Positions 18,046 to 26,508 of a stretch of DNA of 64,000 nucleotides are shown here, in pieces. Below the pieces are notes generated by a model. The model saw only the letters and a program-made list of their open reading frames with translations, was not told the origin of the DNA and made no database searches. The DNA is from Micromonospora sp. DSM 45708 (GTDB lineage: Bacteria > Actinomycetota > Actinomycetes > Mycobacteriales > Micromonosporaceae), in assembly GCF_039566955.1 (NCBI RefSeq), contig NZ_CP154796.1, positions 3,968,001-4,032,000 of the forward strand, in the 5' to 3' direction. Numbering within the stretch: position 1 is the first letter of the stretch; each line of letters starts with the position of its first letter. The translations under genes were made by a program, and so were the position numbers.

Positions 18046-18684
18046 ATGCGCGTTCCCGGTTGGCTCGACGACACCCGGACCTCCTACGACACCGTGGCGG
18101 TCAGCTACGCCGACCTGCTCCGCGACGCCCTCGCCCGCGAACCGTTCCAGCGGGGCATCCTCGCGCTCTTCGCCGAACTGGTCCGCGCCCAAGGAAACGG
18201 GCCGGTCGCCGATGTCGGCTGCGGCCCCGGCAGGATCACAGCCCACCTGTACAGGGTCGGCCTGGACGCGTTCGGCGTCGACCTGTCACCCGCGATGATC
18301 GACGTGGCCCGTCGGGACCATCCCGGCCTACGCTTCGAGGTCGGCACCATGACCCGCCTCGAACTGGCCGACGACTGCCTAACCGGCCTGCTCGCTTGGT
18401 TCTCCCTGATCCACGTCCCCGACGACGAGGTGCCAACGGTCCTTGCCGAGTTCCACCGGGTGCTGCGGCCCGGCGGCGTCCTGCTGCTCGGCTTCCATGC
18501 CGGCGACGGCAGCCGGCTCAAGACCGAGGGCTACGGCGGACACCCGATGAATGTCTACGTGCACAGCCGCCCACCGGAACGGGTCGCGGCCTGGCTGGTC
18601 GCCGCCGGGTTCACCGTCGAAGCGGAGATGAGGCACCGTTCTGCCCCGAACGTCGAGGGTGGGTTCGTCTTCGCCTACCGATGA
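18046..18684 (+). CDS. Class I SAM-dependent methyltransferase
   Basis: A protein of about 212 residues. I chose ATG 18046 (MRVPGWLDDTRTSYDTVAVS) over a GTG three codons upstream. Methyltransferase motif I is VADVGCGPGRITAHL, the acidic post-I loop is FGVDLSPAMIDVARRDHP, motif II lies in LTGLLAWFSLIHVPDDE, and motif III is HRVLRPGGVLLLGFH. This is the Methyltransf_11/25 type, with substrate unknown. The N-terminal SYDTVAVSYADLL is common in small-molecule methyltransferases of actinobacteria. It stands alone. Confidence 0.88.
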   Translation: MRVPGWLDDTRTSYDTVAVSYADLLRDALAREPFQRGILALFAELVRAQGNGPVADVGCGPGRITAHLYRVGLDAFGVDLSPAMIDVARRDHPGLRFEVGTMTRLELADDCLTGLLAWFSLIHVPDDEVPTVLAEFHRVLRPGGVLLLGFHAGDGSRLKTEGYGGHPMNVYVHSRPPERVAAWLVAAGFTVEAEMRHRSAPNVEGGFVFAYR

Positions 18685-18982
18685 GAGGGGCGGAAGCATC
18701 CGTAGTCGCGCCCCAGAGAGGCCGGAGGTCGTCGCCTTCCTTCAGGGTAAGGCCACCTTCGCGGGACCGTTGGCCTCCCGGCTGGCCGGCGAACCGCCGG
18801 CGGTCCGGCATGGACCTCCCCGAGCACCTCACTGGGTGATAGGTCGGCGGTACCAGAACCGGGGTAGCGGTTTAGCGAGGGTGGCCGGATGGCCAGGTGG
18901 AGAAGGCTGGCCAGCTGGGGAATGGGACAACCCGCCAACCTCATCGCGGCCCAGAGCTGCCGATCGGACTACCCTGAGCGTC

Positions 18983-19397
18983 GTGGCGACCATCGAGCAG
19001 CTTGAGCGGAGCGTTTGGCCGGACCCCGGCTCGGATGCCTCGTTTCTCATGACACGTTGCGGCCCAGCTGCGACGCAAGCCGTTGGCTGAGTGCACGGTC
19101 GAAGACCTGCGCATCATGCTCGGTCAGGAGATTGGCGTGCCGGCTTTGCTGCCTCTCGCAGTTCAGGTCCTGCTCCGAGATCCCTTGGCCGAGGGCGACT
19201 ACTACCCGGGGGACCTGCTGTCCAACGTGCTGCGGCTACCCGACTCGGCGTTGTCGAGCCTACAAGGGGAACGGAAGCGACTGGCGTCTGCTCTGGCTGA
19301 GATCGTTGCCGGTCGTTGCTCCTCCGATCCTGACCTCAGGCTCCGCGATCGGGATCGACTGCTTCGGGACGCCAGCCTGCGGTTCATCGCTCGATGA
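18983..19397 (+). pseudogene. CDI-type immunity protein, frameshifted
   Basis: Starts at GTG 18983 with VATIEQLERSVWPDPGSDAS. Around 19055 the frame breaks, and the next frame continues LRRKPLAECTVEDLRIMLGQ, then VPALLPLAVQVLLRDPLAEG and DYYPGDLLSNVLRLP to a TGA at 19395-19397. The second part is the hallmark of contact-dependent growth inhibition immunity-like proteins (ECTVEDLRxxxGQ...DPLxEGDxYPGDLL). One indel separates the halves, so the gene is broken or the sequence has an error. Downstream is ISL3 debris. Confidence 0.65.
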
Positions 19398-19445
19398 GAG
19401 CTGATTCCCCTGTCGGGCAGACGTTGTCGTCGGCGCGTGAAATCG

Positions 19446-19790
19446 GGCTTTGGCACATTCTGTGATTGATCTTGGCGGTAGTTCACGGGCTGGTGAGGAC
19501 GCGTTTGCGAAGGAGATCGAGGTTCGCGCGGCCGTACATCTGTCGCTTGATCTCTTGATGCGGTTGACCTGTCCTTCGACCGGGCCTGAGCTCCAGGGCT
19601 GGGCGAGGCCTGCGGCGACGGCGTCTCGGTCGCCGGCCAGGCGGGCGGCGAAGTCGCGGATTTCGGGGTATCCGGCGTGGCGGGCGCGGTCGATCCAGGC
19701 GTCGAGGTGCTGCCCGGTGCCTTGGTGGCGGACCACTGCGGCGAACCTGCGGGCTCGTGGCCGCGAGCCGCGGTGACTCGTCGTGGCCGG
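19446..19790 (-). mobile_element. ISL3-like 3'-end remnant, left arm
   Basis: The minus strand encodes the C-terminal part of an ISL3-family transposase: HLDAWIDRARHAGYPEIRDF, then AAGLAQPWSSGPVEGQVNRI. A frame break follows in CATCAAGAGATCAAG. The end carries the ISL3-type terminal repeat (CTTTGGCACATTCTGTGATT at 19450). The right arm at 20460-20775 is an inverted copy with the same frame break. Confidence 0.75.
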
Positions 19791-19864
19791 GCGTCGTCGA
19801 GCCGATGGGTGTGCCGGCGCCGAACGCGGGTACGCCCAGCCGGACGGACCCAGGGGGAGGCGTG

Positions 19865-20314
19865 ATGGCGGGCGAGGCACCCGACTACTTCCAGCCCGAG
19901 GCTGGGCTGGTGATGACGCACCTGCTGATCGTGCGGGATGTGGACCGCTCGCGGGAGTTCTACCGGCGAGTGCTGGGAGCGACAGTGGTGCGGGAACGCC
20001 AGCCGGCGATCCTGCGGTTCCACAACAGTTACATCGTGATCAACGACGAAGGTGGCCCGACCGACGACAAGCCAGGTGTGCAGGCGCAGGCGCCATCGGA
20101 TTCGCGGACGCTCAGCAGCGCCATGAACATCCGGGTCACCGACGTCCGAGCCGTCTACGAGCAGTGGCGATCACGGGGTGGGGAGTTCCTGACCGAGCCC
20201 AAGGATCATGGCGTCGAGATCCGATGCTACCTACGCGACCCGGACGGCTACCTGATCGAGCTCGGCCAAGGCACCGGAATCCTCGCCGAGATGGGCCGCG
20301 CCACCTCCGCCTGA
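19865..20314 (+). CDS. VOC-fold (glyoxalase/bleomycin-resistance-like) protein
   Basis: A 149-residue single VOC-domain protein from ATG 19865 (MAGEAPDYFQPEAGLVMTHL). The first beta-alpha-beta-beta-beta unit is THLLIVRDVDRSREFYRRVL then GATVVRERQPAILRFHNSYI. The second unit is MNIRVTDVRAVYEQWRSRGG and closes RDPDGYLIELGQ. The likely metal ligands, His in MTHLLIV and Glu in YLIELGQ, are present. Members bind metal and act as lyases, dioxygenases or antibiotic-binding proteins; the substrate is unknown. The gene lies between two inverted ISL3 arms, so it may have been moved or captured by them. Confidence 0.85.
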   Translation: MAGEAPDYFQPEAGLVMTHLLIVRDVDRSREFYRRVLGATVVRERQPAILRFHNSYIVINDEGGPTDDKPGVQAQAPSDSRTLSSAMNIRVTDVRAVYEQWRSRGGEFLTEPKDHGVEIRCYLRDPDGYLIELGQGTGILAEMGRATSA

Positions 20315-20459
20315 GCGACTGACACCCGCACCCGGTTCGACAACTTGGCGCGGGTTCTGATGCTGGGAACCAGCCGGGGCAGTCACGTCGTAGGGGGCAT
20401 GACGCGTAGCAGCGCTCTCGTGCCCATCCAACGGCCGCCGCCAGCGCCCCCAAGTGGTG

Positions 20460-20775
20460 AGCTCGCGTCGTGGGCTGGCACTTGGTCACGGACCTGGCGC
20501 TGGTCACCGGCCTGGATCGACCGCGCCTGCCACGCCGGCTACTCCGAGATCCGCAGCTTCGCCGCCCGCCTGGCCAGCGGCCGGGACGCCGTCGTCGCCG
20601 GCCTCACCCAGCCCTGGAGCTCAGGCCCGGTCGAAGGACAGGTCAACCGCATCAAGAGATCAAGCGACAGATGTATGGCCGCGCGAACCTCGACCTCCTC
20701 CGCAAACGCGTCTTGGCCGCCTCATGAGCTGTCGTCGCGATGATCAATCACAGAATGTGTGCCAGAGCCCGATTT
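20460..20775 (+). mobile_element. ISL3-like 3'-end remnant, right arm
   Basis: The plus strand encodes AWIDRACHAGYSEIRSFAAR and then TQPWSSGPVEGQVNRIK before the same CATCAAGAGATCAAG frame break as the left arm. It ends in the terminal repeat GATCAATCACAGAATGTGTG at about 20742. Bases outside both arms also match (CGCGTGAAA...TCGGG), so the arms look like an inverted duplication. Confidence 0.75.
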
Positions 20776-20981
20776 TCACGCGTCGCCGACAGTCGTGGAC
20801 CGTGCAGCCTCGCCGACCTACGCGATACGAGATCAAACTGCCTGTCTCACCAACCTGCGCACATGGCGGCTAGCAGCGGAAACACCGCTCGACACCTCAC
20901 AGCACTAACCCTGCCGTCCGCCGGACTCTTGCGGGCTAGACGCGGACCGCTCGGTGGCAGGTCCGGGCGCCCGCGGCTTCC

Positions 20982-21290
20982 TCATTTGCTCGACGGCATC
21001 GGCTCACCGGACAGACTGCCGTAGACGAGAACGATCAAGAGCATGACGCCGGCCGCAGCGAAGATCGCGCCCATCACCCGTTCCAGCAGGATGAAACGGA
21101 CCAGACGCTTGTCGTAGCGGGCATCCGGTAGCCAGCGCCACGGCGGAATTCGCCGTAGCACGTTCGCGGTAGCCATTGACCGGCGCACGTGCCATTCGGT
21201 CACGCCTCGGAAGTTAGCGGCCAAGGCGACACCGATGAGGCCCGTGGTCAGACTCGTCATGACAGCGGCCACGAAGCGCCAGGTCCCCAT
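20982..21290 (-). CDS. Small membrane protein, 102 aa
   Basis: From ATG 21290 (MGTWRFVAAVMTSLTTGLIG). Two hydrophobic helices, residues 5-25 and about 68-92 (LLERVMGAIFAAAGVMLLIV), flank a basic loop (RRSMATANVLRRIPPWRWLP). I see no recognised domain; it resembles small actinobacterial membrane proteins of unknown role. It lies between the ISL3 debris and an IS110 remnant. Confidence 0.65.
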   Translation of the reverse strand: MGTWRFVAAVMTSLTTGLIGVALAANFRGVTEWHVRRSMATANVLRRIPPWRWLPDARYDKRLVRFILLERVMGAIFAAAGVMLLIVLVYGSLSGEPMPSSK

Positions 21291-21363
21291 CTGATCTCCT
21301 CGGGCGTGGTCACCGGATCATAGATGACCCTGGCCTCGCAAGATCAGGACTCTTGTCGGCCGT

Positions 21364-21456
21364 CGTCCTGTTCGCCATGCTCCGCGACAAGATCCCCTAC
21401 CAGCCCTGCCCAGCCACGCCGATCGCCGCTTGACGAAACCCATAGGGACACCCCCG
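21364..21456 (+). mobile_element. Solo 3' end of an IS110-like element
   Basis: The sequence from GTCCTGTTCGCCATGCTCCG to TTGACGAAACCCATAGGGAC matches the last codons and right end of the IS110-like element at 45205-45293, with changes around the C-terminal codons. Only the end is left, so it cannot move by itself. Confidence 0.75.
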
Positions 21457-21605
21457 ATGCCGGGCTCGTCACAGGGCTGTTGCCGTCGAGCCGGGACGGT
21501 CGCATCCTGCCGGTTGTCGGCAACCGATCTACAGGCTGCCGGCGCAGCGCCCATGGAGCTATGGCCGACGCCCGGTCAGCGACCGACTAGGGCCTGTTTC
21601 AGAAG

Positions 21606-22517
21606 TTGATCCACGGGCTCGTCTCCGTCGATGATCTTGTGGTGGGTCGTGGTGATCTGACCGACGAGCAGTGGATGATGTTGGAGCCGCTGCTGCCCGC
21701 GTCGGTGGGGCGTGGGCGGCCAGCGGTTTGGTCGCGTCGACTATTAATCAACGGGATCAGGTGGCGGGTGCGGACGGGGTGTCCGTGGCGTGATCTGCCA
21801 CCGGAGTACGGACCGTGGCAGACGGTGTATGGGCTGTTCCGGCGGTGGCAACGCTCCGGGGTGTGGGCGCGGATCCTCACCGCGTTGCAGGCCAGGGCGG
21901 ACGCGGCCGGCTTGATCTGCTGGGAGGTCAACGTCGACTCGACGATCTGCCGGGCTCATCAGCACGCCGCCGGCGCCCGACGCGACGTCGACGCGCAGCG
22001 GGAGCCAGCCGGTGGGGTGGTGTCTGAGCCTGCCGATCACGGACTCGGCCGCTCCCGCGGTGGCCTGACCACGAAGATCCACCTGGCGTGTGAGCAGGGC
22101 CAGAAGCCGCTGTCGATCCTGGTCACCGCCGGGCAGCGCGGGGACTCGCCGCAGTTCGTGCCGGTGCTGCGGGGTATCCGAGTGCCCCGGCTGGGACCAG
22201 GCCGACCACGGCAGCGGCCGGTTCGGGTGCGCGGCGACAAGGCGTACTCGTCGCGGGCCAACCGTGAATATCTGCGCCGCCACGGGATCAAGGCCACCAT
22301 CGCCGAGCCCGCCGACCAGGCCCGCAACCGTAAGAAGCGCGGCGCAGCCGGTGGCAGGCCACCAGTGTTTGACGTCGAGGACTACAAGGCCCGTCACGCC
22401 GTGGAGTGCGGCATCAACCGGCTCAAACGCCACCGGGCCGTGGCCACCCGCTACGACAAACTCGCCGTCCGCTTCGAAGCTGCCGTGCACGTCGCCGCGA
22501 TCAACGAGTGGCTCTGA
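21606..22517 (+). CDS. IS5-family transposase, apparently intact
   Basis: A 303-residue DDE transposase in one frame. The N-terminal DUF4096-like region is [20 protein letters not shown] then [20 protein letters not shown]. The catalytic core has D in [19 protein letters not shown] in [16 protein letters not shown] and E in [20 protein letters not shown]. The longest frame begins at TTG 21606; GTG 21639 ([12 protein letters not shown]) is a plausible alternative. It is uninterrupted, unlike the relative at 26883-27788, so it may still be active. Confidence 0.88.
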   Translation: MIHGLVSVDDLVVGRGDLTDEQWMMLEPLLPASVGRGRPAVWSRRLLINGIRWRVRTGCPWRDLPPEYGPWQTVYGLFRRWQRSGVWARILTALQARADAAGLICWEVNVDSTICRAHQHAAGARRDVDAQREPAGGVVSEPADHGLGRSRGGLTTKIHLACEQGQKPLSILVTAGQRGDSPQFVPVLRGIRVPRLGPGRPRQRPVRVRGDKAYSSRANREYLRRHGIKATIAEPADQARNRKKRGAAGGRPPVFDVEDYKARHAVECGINRLKRHRAVATRYDKLAVRFEAAVHVAAINEWL

Positions 22518-22577
22518 CCACCGAGCATCACTCATGCGAAGCTGAGCCCGCTGACCAGCAAAGCAGGGAGACACCGG

Positions 22578-22889
22578 ATGGCCGCCGACTACCACCACGC
22601 CGACACCGAAGACGGCGACCACATCGACGACCCCTCCGAAGACGCCCTGTTCATGCTCATCGACGAGCTGAACCACGCTGACAACACCTTCGTCACGATC
22701 AACCCTGCCGACGACGACCAAGCCTGGTACGCCTCGATCTCACTGCTCGACGACGACACCTACGAAGTCGAACGCCGTGACGCCCACCAGCAGATCCACG
22801 ACCTCACCATCGAGACCGACCCCGGCCACATCGCCAGAGCCCTCACCATCTGGCTAGCCAGCCGCCACTACCCCAACCGACCAGCCTGA
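22578..22889 (+). CDS. IS5 passenger protein, 103 aa
   Basis: A soluble acidic 103-residue protein from ATG 22578 (MAADYHHADTEDGDHIDDPS), inside the IS5 ends and 60 bp after the transposase stop. The body is FVTINPADDDQAWYASISLL, DDDTYEVERRDAHQQIHDLT and ALTIWLASRHYPN, an alpha/beta pattern resembling small Imm1-like immunity proteins. I cannot confirm a family. A Shine-Dalgarno-like AGCAGGGAGA precedes the start. Passenger genes in IS5 elements are uncommon. Confidence 0.65.
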   Translation: MAADYHHADTEDGDHIDDPSEDALFMLIDELNHADNTFVTINPADDDQAWYASISLLDDDTYEVERRDAHQQIHDLTIETDPGHIARALTIWLASRHYPNRPA

Positions 22890-22917
22890 ACCTCAGTCCG
22901 TACTTCTGAAACAGGCC

Positions 22918-23298
22918 CTAGTGGGCGGTGTTGTCGTCCGAGTACGGGCCTTCACGCAGGGCGTGAGCCAAACGGATGAGCACTTCGGATACTGTGAAAT
23001 CCCAGCCCACCAGTCGGGGGCCGGTCCAGTTGATGCCTATCCGGTAATCCTCATTGGCGAGTTCCGGGAGCTCGTCCTTGCGCCACGCCTCCAGGGAAAT
23101 GGGGACAGGCCGCAGGTCGTTGCCCCAGACGTCGGCCGCTCGCTGAGCACGAGCCTGGGACGACCAGTACGGCATGGCTCGGGTGCCGCTGGAGATCTCT
23201 GGAGCGGGACTTCCCTGGGCGTCACGCACGAACCACACGGTTTGGTGACCAGCGACCTCACGGAAGAACGCCGCTGCCTGACTACCGCTCTGGCTCAC
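22918..23298 (-). CDS. DUF2750-like protein, 3' end at IS5 junction
   Basis: About 126 residues from GTG 23298 (VSQSGSQAAAFFREVAGHQT). The DUF2750 pattern is clear: VWFVRDAQGSPAPEISSGTR, MPYWSSQARAQRAADVWGND, LRPVPISLEAWRKDELPELA and a closing GWDFTVSEVLIRLAHALREG. DUF2750 proteins are small soluble proteins of unknown function, sometimes found near toxin systems. The stop TAG overlaps the IS5 end, so the last residues (DDNTAH) may not be native. A truncated paralogue is at 26487-26720. Confidence 0.8.
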   Translation of the reverse strand: MSQSGSQAAAFFREVAGHQTVWFVRDAQGSPAPEISSGTRAMPYWSSQARAQRAADVWGNDLRPVPISLEAWRKDELPELANEDYRIGINWTGPRLVGWDFTVSEVLIRLAHALREGPYSDDNTAH

Positions 23299-23614
23299 GA
23301 GCGGTGAGGCTAGCAGCACAGATCTCCAGACTGTCAGCGGTAGCGACACTGAACCGGTGTCGCCTCAGCATCAGCGCAACGGCTTTGACCGGAGGTGGCG
23401 TCGGCCCGGGTCTCGCGGCGCAGCCCGGGCGGCTTCCCGGCGCATGGATCTGCCGCGCATGGCGCCGCGTGGAGCCGTGATGCTCTCCCCGTGTAGCGCC
23501 GGTGTTCGGCTGGGAGCCGTCATCTCGGAACTGGATCAAGGGTCGGGGCCCGGGTGGCCGAATCATGATCATGTCCGGTTGTAGTATGTGGATTCGCTGG
23601 GTGTGGGGGATGGT

Positions 23615-24400
23615 ATGGGCGCGAAGACGGCGCTGTTGGCTTTTGCTGATGGCGACTTGCGGTCGGCGTTACTGGATGCGAGGCCGTCTGCTCCGGCGGA
23701 CGCCGAGGTACTCGTGCGGGAAGCTTTGCCCGGGTATGACGTGACGTTGGTGGGTGACAGCTCTCTCGATGCGAGTTACCCGCCCGATGACATTACGTGT
23801 GCCACGGTGCTGCCGGGTGCTGAGGTCTTGTGTGACCGCAGGCTGGTTCTGGAGCGGCCCTCTGAGCTGCCCGCGCATCTGCTGGCAGCGGGCGCGGGCA
23901 GGCGGATCGTCATGCATGGGATGCATTCGGTCGTTGACTGGCTGTGCTTCGCGGTGTGGGAGGACGGGAGGCTAATTCGCTCCCTGAGTCTGTCGCCGGA
24001 TGGTGGGATCGTGGAGAACATCGGCGAGCCGTTCGACTTCGAGCGGCCGTACTGGGCTGGTGAACATCCGGTCGAACCGGTCCCGGGATGCTCCGACGAG
24101 GGTCCTTATCCGCTGCCGTTCCATCCGTTGGAGTTGGGCGAAGAAGCCCTGCGCGCTTTGTTCGGTTTCGTCATCGAGGGTTTCCCGGCGCCGGACGACA
24201 TTGAGGCGCACACCGTTCGCATGTACGAGTTTCGCGTCGTTGATCCGTCCGGTGACGAACAGGCGGCACGCGAGGCGGCCTACAAGCAGGCGCTGCGTGA
24301 CATGGGGCCGCCCCGGTTGTTCCGGCTGCGCCCGGACGGGAGGATGCGCGAGATCAGCTGGGATGAGTTCTCGGGCCGTCCAGCTCCGGAGAACTCGTAA
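23615..24400 (+). CDS. DUF6928-like conserved protein
   Basis: A 261-residue protein from ATG 23615 (MGAKTALLAFADGDLRSALL), preferred over the ATG-like start at 23588. Strongly patterned blocks include LPGAEVLCDRRLVLERPSEL, RRIVMHGMHSVVDWLCFAVW, LIRSLSLSPDGGIVENIGEP and PYPLPFHPLELGEEALRALF. These match an actinobacterial family I remember as DUF6928, of unknown function, soluble and without known catalytic residues. It stands alone. The name is from memory. Confidence 0.72.
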   Translation: MGAKTALLAFADGDLRSALLDARPSAPADAEVLVREALPGYDVTLVGDSSLDASYPPDDITCATVLPGAEVLCDRRLVLERPSELPAHLLAAGAGRRIVMHGMHSVVDWLCFAVWEDGRLIRSLSLSPDGGIVENIGEPFDFERPYWAGEHPVEPVPGCSDEGPYPLPFHPLELGEEALRALFGFVIEGFPAPDDIEAHTVRMYEFRVVDPSGDEQAAREAAYKQALRDMGPPRLFRLRPDGRMREISWDEFSGRPAPENS

Positions 24401-24517
24401 ACCCAACAGTGATGTCCGGGCACGCATGACGTCAGCGGCGTAGCTTCCGACGGCCTCCATCACTTCCTGCGTGTGGACGTCGTCGCCCAGCGGCCTGGCA
24501 AGCAGATGCAGACGTCA

Positions 24518-25513
24518 TCACGCCGTTGTGCTGGCCCAGTAGTCCCGCTCGGGCAGTAATACCCATTGGTCGGGTGGGCCGGTGATGCATCGGGCGTCGG
24601 CAGGGCGCAGGCCCACGAACCCGCACGTGTATGCGGGGGCCTGCAGCCGGTAGAGGTAGCTGAGCAGAACCACCTGGCTGGTGTCTGTGCTCCACGCGGC
24701 ACCGCCGGGGTGCAGGTCCCAGCCGATCGTCTGCCCGTCGCGGTGAATGCTGCCCTGGTTCCCGCTTTTCGGGTTCGCGTACAAGCCGTAGGCGACGGTG
24801 CCGGCGGATAGCAGCCGACCGACCAGGGGTGTCTGAGGCTGGTATCCCCACGGCTGAGTGATCACGCAGCCCCCGGGCACGTCGGTGACGCCGACGAGCA
24901 GCAGATCGTCCATCTCCGGAAGCCAACCCCAGTCACCGTCGTCGCCTGGTTCGGGATCCTTGTCGACGTCGTAGTGGGCGAGCAGTTCGTCTTCGGTCAT
25001 CGGGGTGCCGTCGAGCCGCCGGATCGCCTCGCTCGCGTCGATCCCGGCGACGCAGAGAAGCCCGGTCCCGTCGTAGTAGTGGACCTGCAACCGTTCGCCA
25101 AGCTCACCGGCCAACACGACGGCATCCCGCTCGGCTGGGGCCAGTTCGACACCGGCAGGCGCGGTGCCGAACAGGTCGGGTTCGGGGCCTGCGAGGCTCA
25201 GCCGGCCGGGTGACCAACCGGCCATCATCGACTGCCACGGGTCTGCACCAGCGGCTGCGAGCACCCGGGCGTTGTCGTGCCGCCGTGAGTAGACCGCCAG
25301 CCACAGCGGGGACCGGCCGTCAGACATGACGTCCACATCGGCTGCCGCCGCGGCCATCGCCGCCACGACTGCGGGCGACGAGTGCTGAGCCGCGACGTGC
25401 AGGGCCGAGTCATGCCCGAGCGGCATGCAGGGGTCAACTCCCGCTGCCAGACGAGCCCGCACCTCATCCTCGCAACCAGCAGCCCACAACGGCACTCCAT
25501 CCCACCCCGTCAT
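24518..25513 (-). CDS. Ankyrin-repeat protein, 331 aa
   Basis: ATG 25513 gives MTGWDGVPLWAAGCEDEVRA. The first 95 residues form about three ankyrin repeats: ARLAAGVDPCMPLGHDSALH, VAAQHSSPAVVAAMAAAAAD, then DGRSPLWLAVYSRRHDNARV followed by LAAAGADP. The remaining 230 residues, including ERLQVHYYDGTGLLCVAGID and WGWLPEMDDLLLVGVTDVPG, form an unrecognised globular domain that appears alongside ankyrin repeats in actinobacteria. Ankyrin repeats mediate protein binding, and some such proteins act as immunity partners. It is cytoplasmic, with no signal peptide. Confidence 0.8.
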   Translation of the reverse strand: MTGWDGVPLWAAGCEDEVRARLAAGVDPCMPLGHDSALHVAAQHSSPAVVAAMAAAAADVDVMSDGRSPLWLAVYSRRHDNARVLAAAGADPWQSMMAGWSPGRLSLAGPEPDLFGTAPAGVELAPAERDAVVLAGELGERLQVHYYDGTGLLCVAGIDASEAIRRLDGTPMTEDELLAHYDVDKDPEPGDDGDWGWLPEMDDLLLVGVTDVPGGCVITQPWGYQPQTPLVGRLLSAGTVAYGLYANPKSGNQGSIHRDGQTIGWDLHPGGAAWSTDTSQVVLLSYLYRLQAPAYTCGFVGLRPADARCITGPPDQWVLLPERDYWASTTA

Positions 25514-25974
25514 GACCAGCCCTCCCGTCGCCTAGCAACGACGCGACGCTAAACGACGCATACGACACAACTCGCGGGAGATTGCGGATAGCTCCAGCAG
25601 AGCAAGGGCAAAAGTGAATCGAGCCAAAACGCGCCGGCCGCGCCGAGTGCGCCTTCAGACTGCCGCGCGCGGATCGACCGATCGGCAGTGATCGCCTCAG
25701 CCACCGCCACCCGCGCTCGCGCCTCTCGTGCGGGTCGGTGATGGAGCCCGGCTACCTCTCGGCCTGGTCGGAGTCACCCGCGGCGGCGATTACCTGAGCC
25801 AAGCCAGCTCAATGCCACTTGCGTCGAAGGGCTTCAACGTCCTCCGCAAGCCACCGGTCGACGGGGGAGCTGGCAAACGTGGTGGGAGCGGTGCGACGAC
25901 TCCTTTACTCGGCTGGTTTATGCTTACAGCGACCTGGACAAACGTGCGTGAGCATGCCGCTGGGCCACCGGACT
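25514..25974. other. Intergenic stretch left of the att-like sequence
   Basis: About 460 bp with no supported gene. The sequence just left of 25975 does not continue the tRNA-Pro 5' half, so a recombination boundary lies at 25975. Confidence 0.5.
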
Positions 25975-26019
25975 ACTGGGGGTCAAGGGGTCGTCGGTTC
26001 GAATCCGGCCGTCCCGACA
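25975..26019 (+). repeat. tRNA-Pro 3'-half copy (probable att core)
   Basis: 45 bp starting ACTGGGGGTCAAGGGGTCGT are identical to the anticodon loop to 3' end of the tRNA-Pro gene at 54015-54088, plus three bases beyond it. It reads on the plus strand while the tRNA gene is on the minus strand. Such 3'-half copies are the usual core of attachment sites for actinomycete integrative elements. An integrase remnant lies 110 bp to the right. Confidence 0.85.
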
Positions 26020-26024
26020 AAGAA

Positions 26025-26060
26025 AAAGCCCTGACCAGCGGGAACACTGGTCAGGGCTTT
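26025..26060. terminator. Strong hairpin terminator
   Basis: The stem AAAGCCCTGACCAG pairs with CTGGTCAGGGCTTT around an 8-base loop. A-rich sequence precedes it and TTT follows it, so it could work on both strands. It lies between the att core and the 3' end of the integrase remnant. Confidence 0.85.
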
Positions 26061-26130
26061 GATTTTCTCCTATGGAGATTTGAACCGCCCCCGAAAACCC
26101 CCCGTTTACGTGGTGCGGCAACCAAGTTCG

Positions 26131-26508
26131 TCATCGGTGTGCATCGTTCTCGCCTGTCGATGATCCGTGGCTGCTCGGGTGGCTGCCGAGCCGTTCGAGG
26201 ATGCCGGACACGTCTGGGGCTTGTACCGGCTTGGCGATGTAGTAGGTGTCGGTGACCTCCTCGCTGGAGTGCCCGAGTTGCGCCGCCGCGCTCTTGGTGT
26301 CGGTCTCCTCCTTGATGAGGGTGGCGACGGTCTTTCGGAAGGTGTGCGGGGTGACCCAGTCGAGGTCGGCTTCGGCGCGGGCCTGGCGCCACTGCCGGCG
26401 GACGTTGTTGGGGGAGAGCCAGGTGCCTCGTCGGGAGGCGAAGATCGCGTCGTGGGGGTTGTCCGCGGCGGTGAGTTTGCGGGCCATTAGCATTCGTTGT
26501 TCCGCCAA
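26131..26508 (-). pseudogene. Tyrosine integrase, C-terminal fragment
   Basis: 125 codons reading ANPHDAIFASRRGTWLS-like sequence, then NVRRQWRQARAEADLDWVTP, HTFRKTVATLIKEETDTKSA and AAQLGHSSEEVTDTYYIAKP. The HxxR box, the LGH box and the catalytic Tyr (TYY) of phage-type integrases are present, but the N-terminal DNA-binding and core domains are missing. It converges on the terminator and att core, as int genes of pSAM2-like elements do. Its 5' end abuts a DUF2750 fragment, so a deletion or rearrangement joined them. Confidence 0.85.

Larger units (their letters stand above)
21592..22918 (+). mobile_element. IS5-like insertion sequence with passenger gene (1327 bp)
   Basis: The ends are GGGCCTGTTTCAGAAGT and its inverse ACTTCTGAAACAGGCCC, each flanked by TA, consistent with the 2-bp TA or TNA targets of IS5 relatives. 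It carries an uninterrupted transposase (21606-22517) and a second gene (22578-22889). It inserted at the 3' end of the DUF2750 gene at 22918-23298, whose stop codon it overlaps. Confidence 0.85.

Noticed and set aside
21744..22721. 325-codon minus frame across the IS5 transposase
   Set aside because: Antisense shadow of a clear transposase and passenger gene; Val/Gly-rich with no domain.
25924..26121. 65-codon minus frame across the att core
   Set aside because: It is the antisense of the tRNA half and terminator; non-coding.
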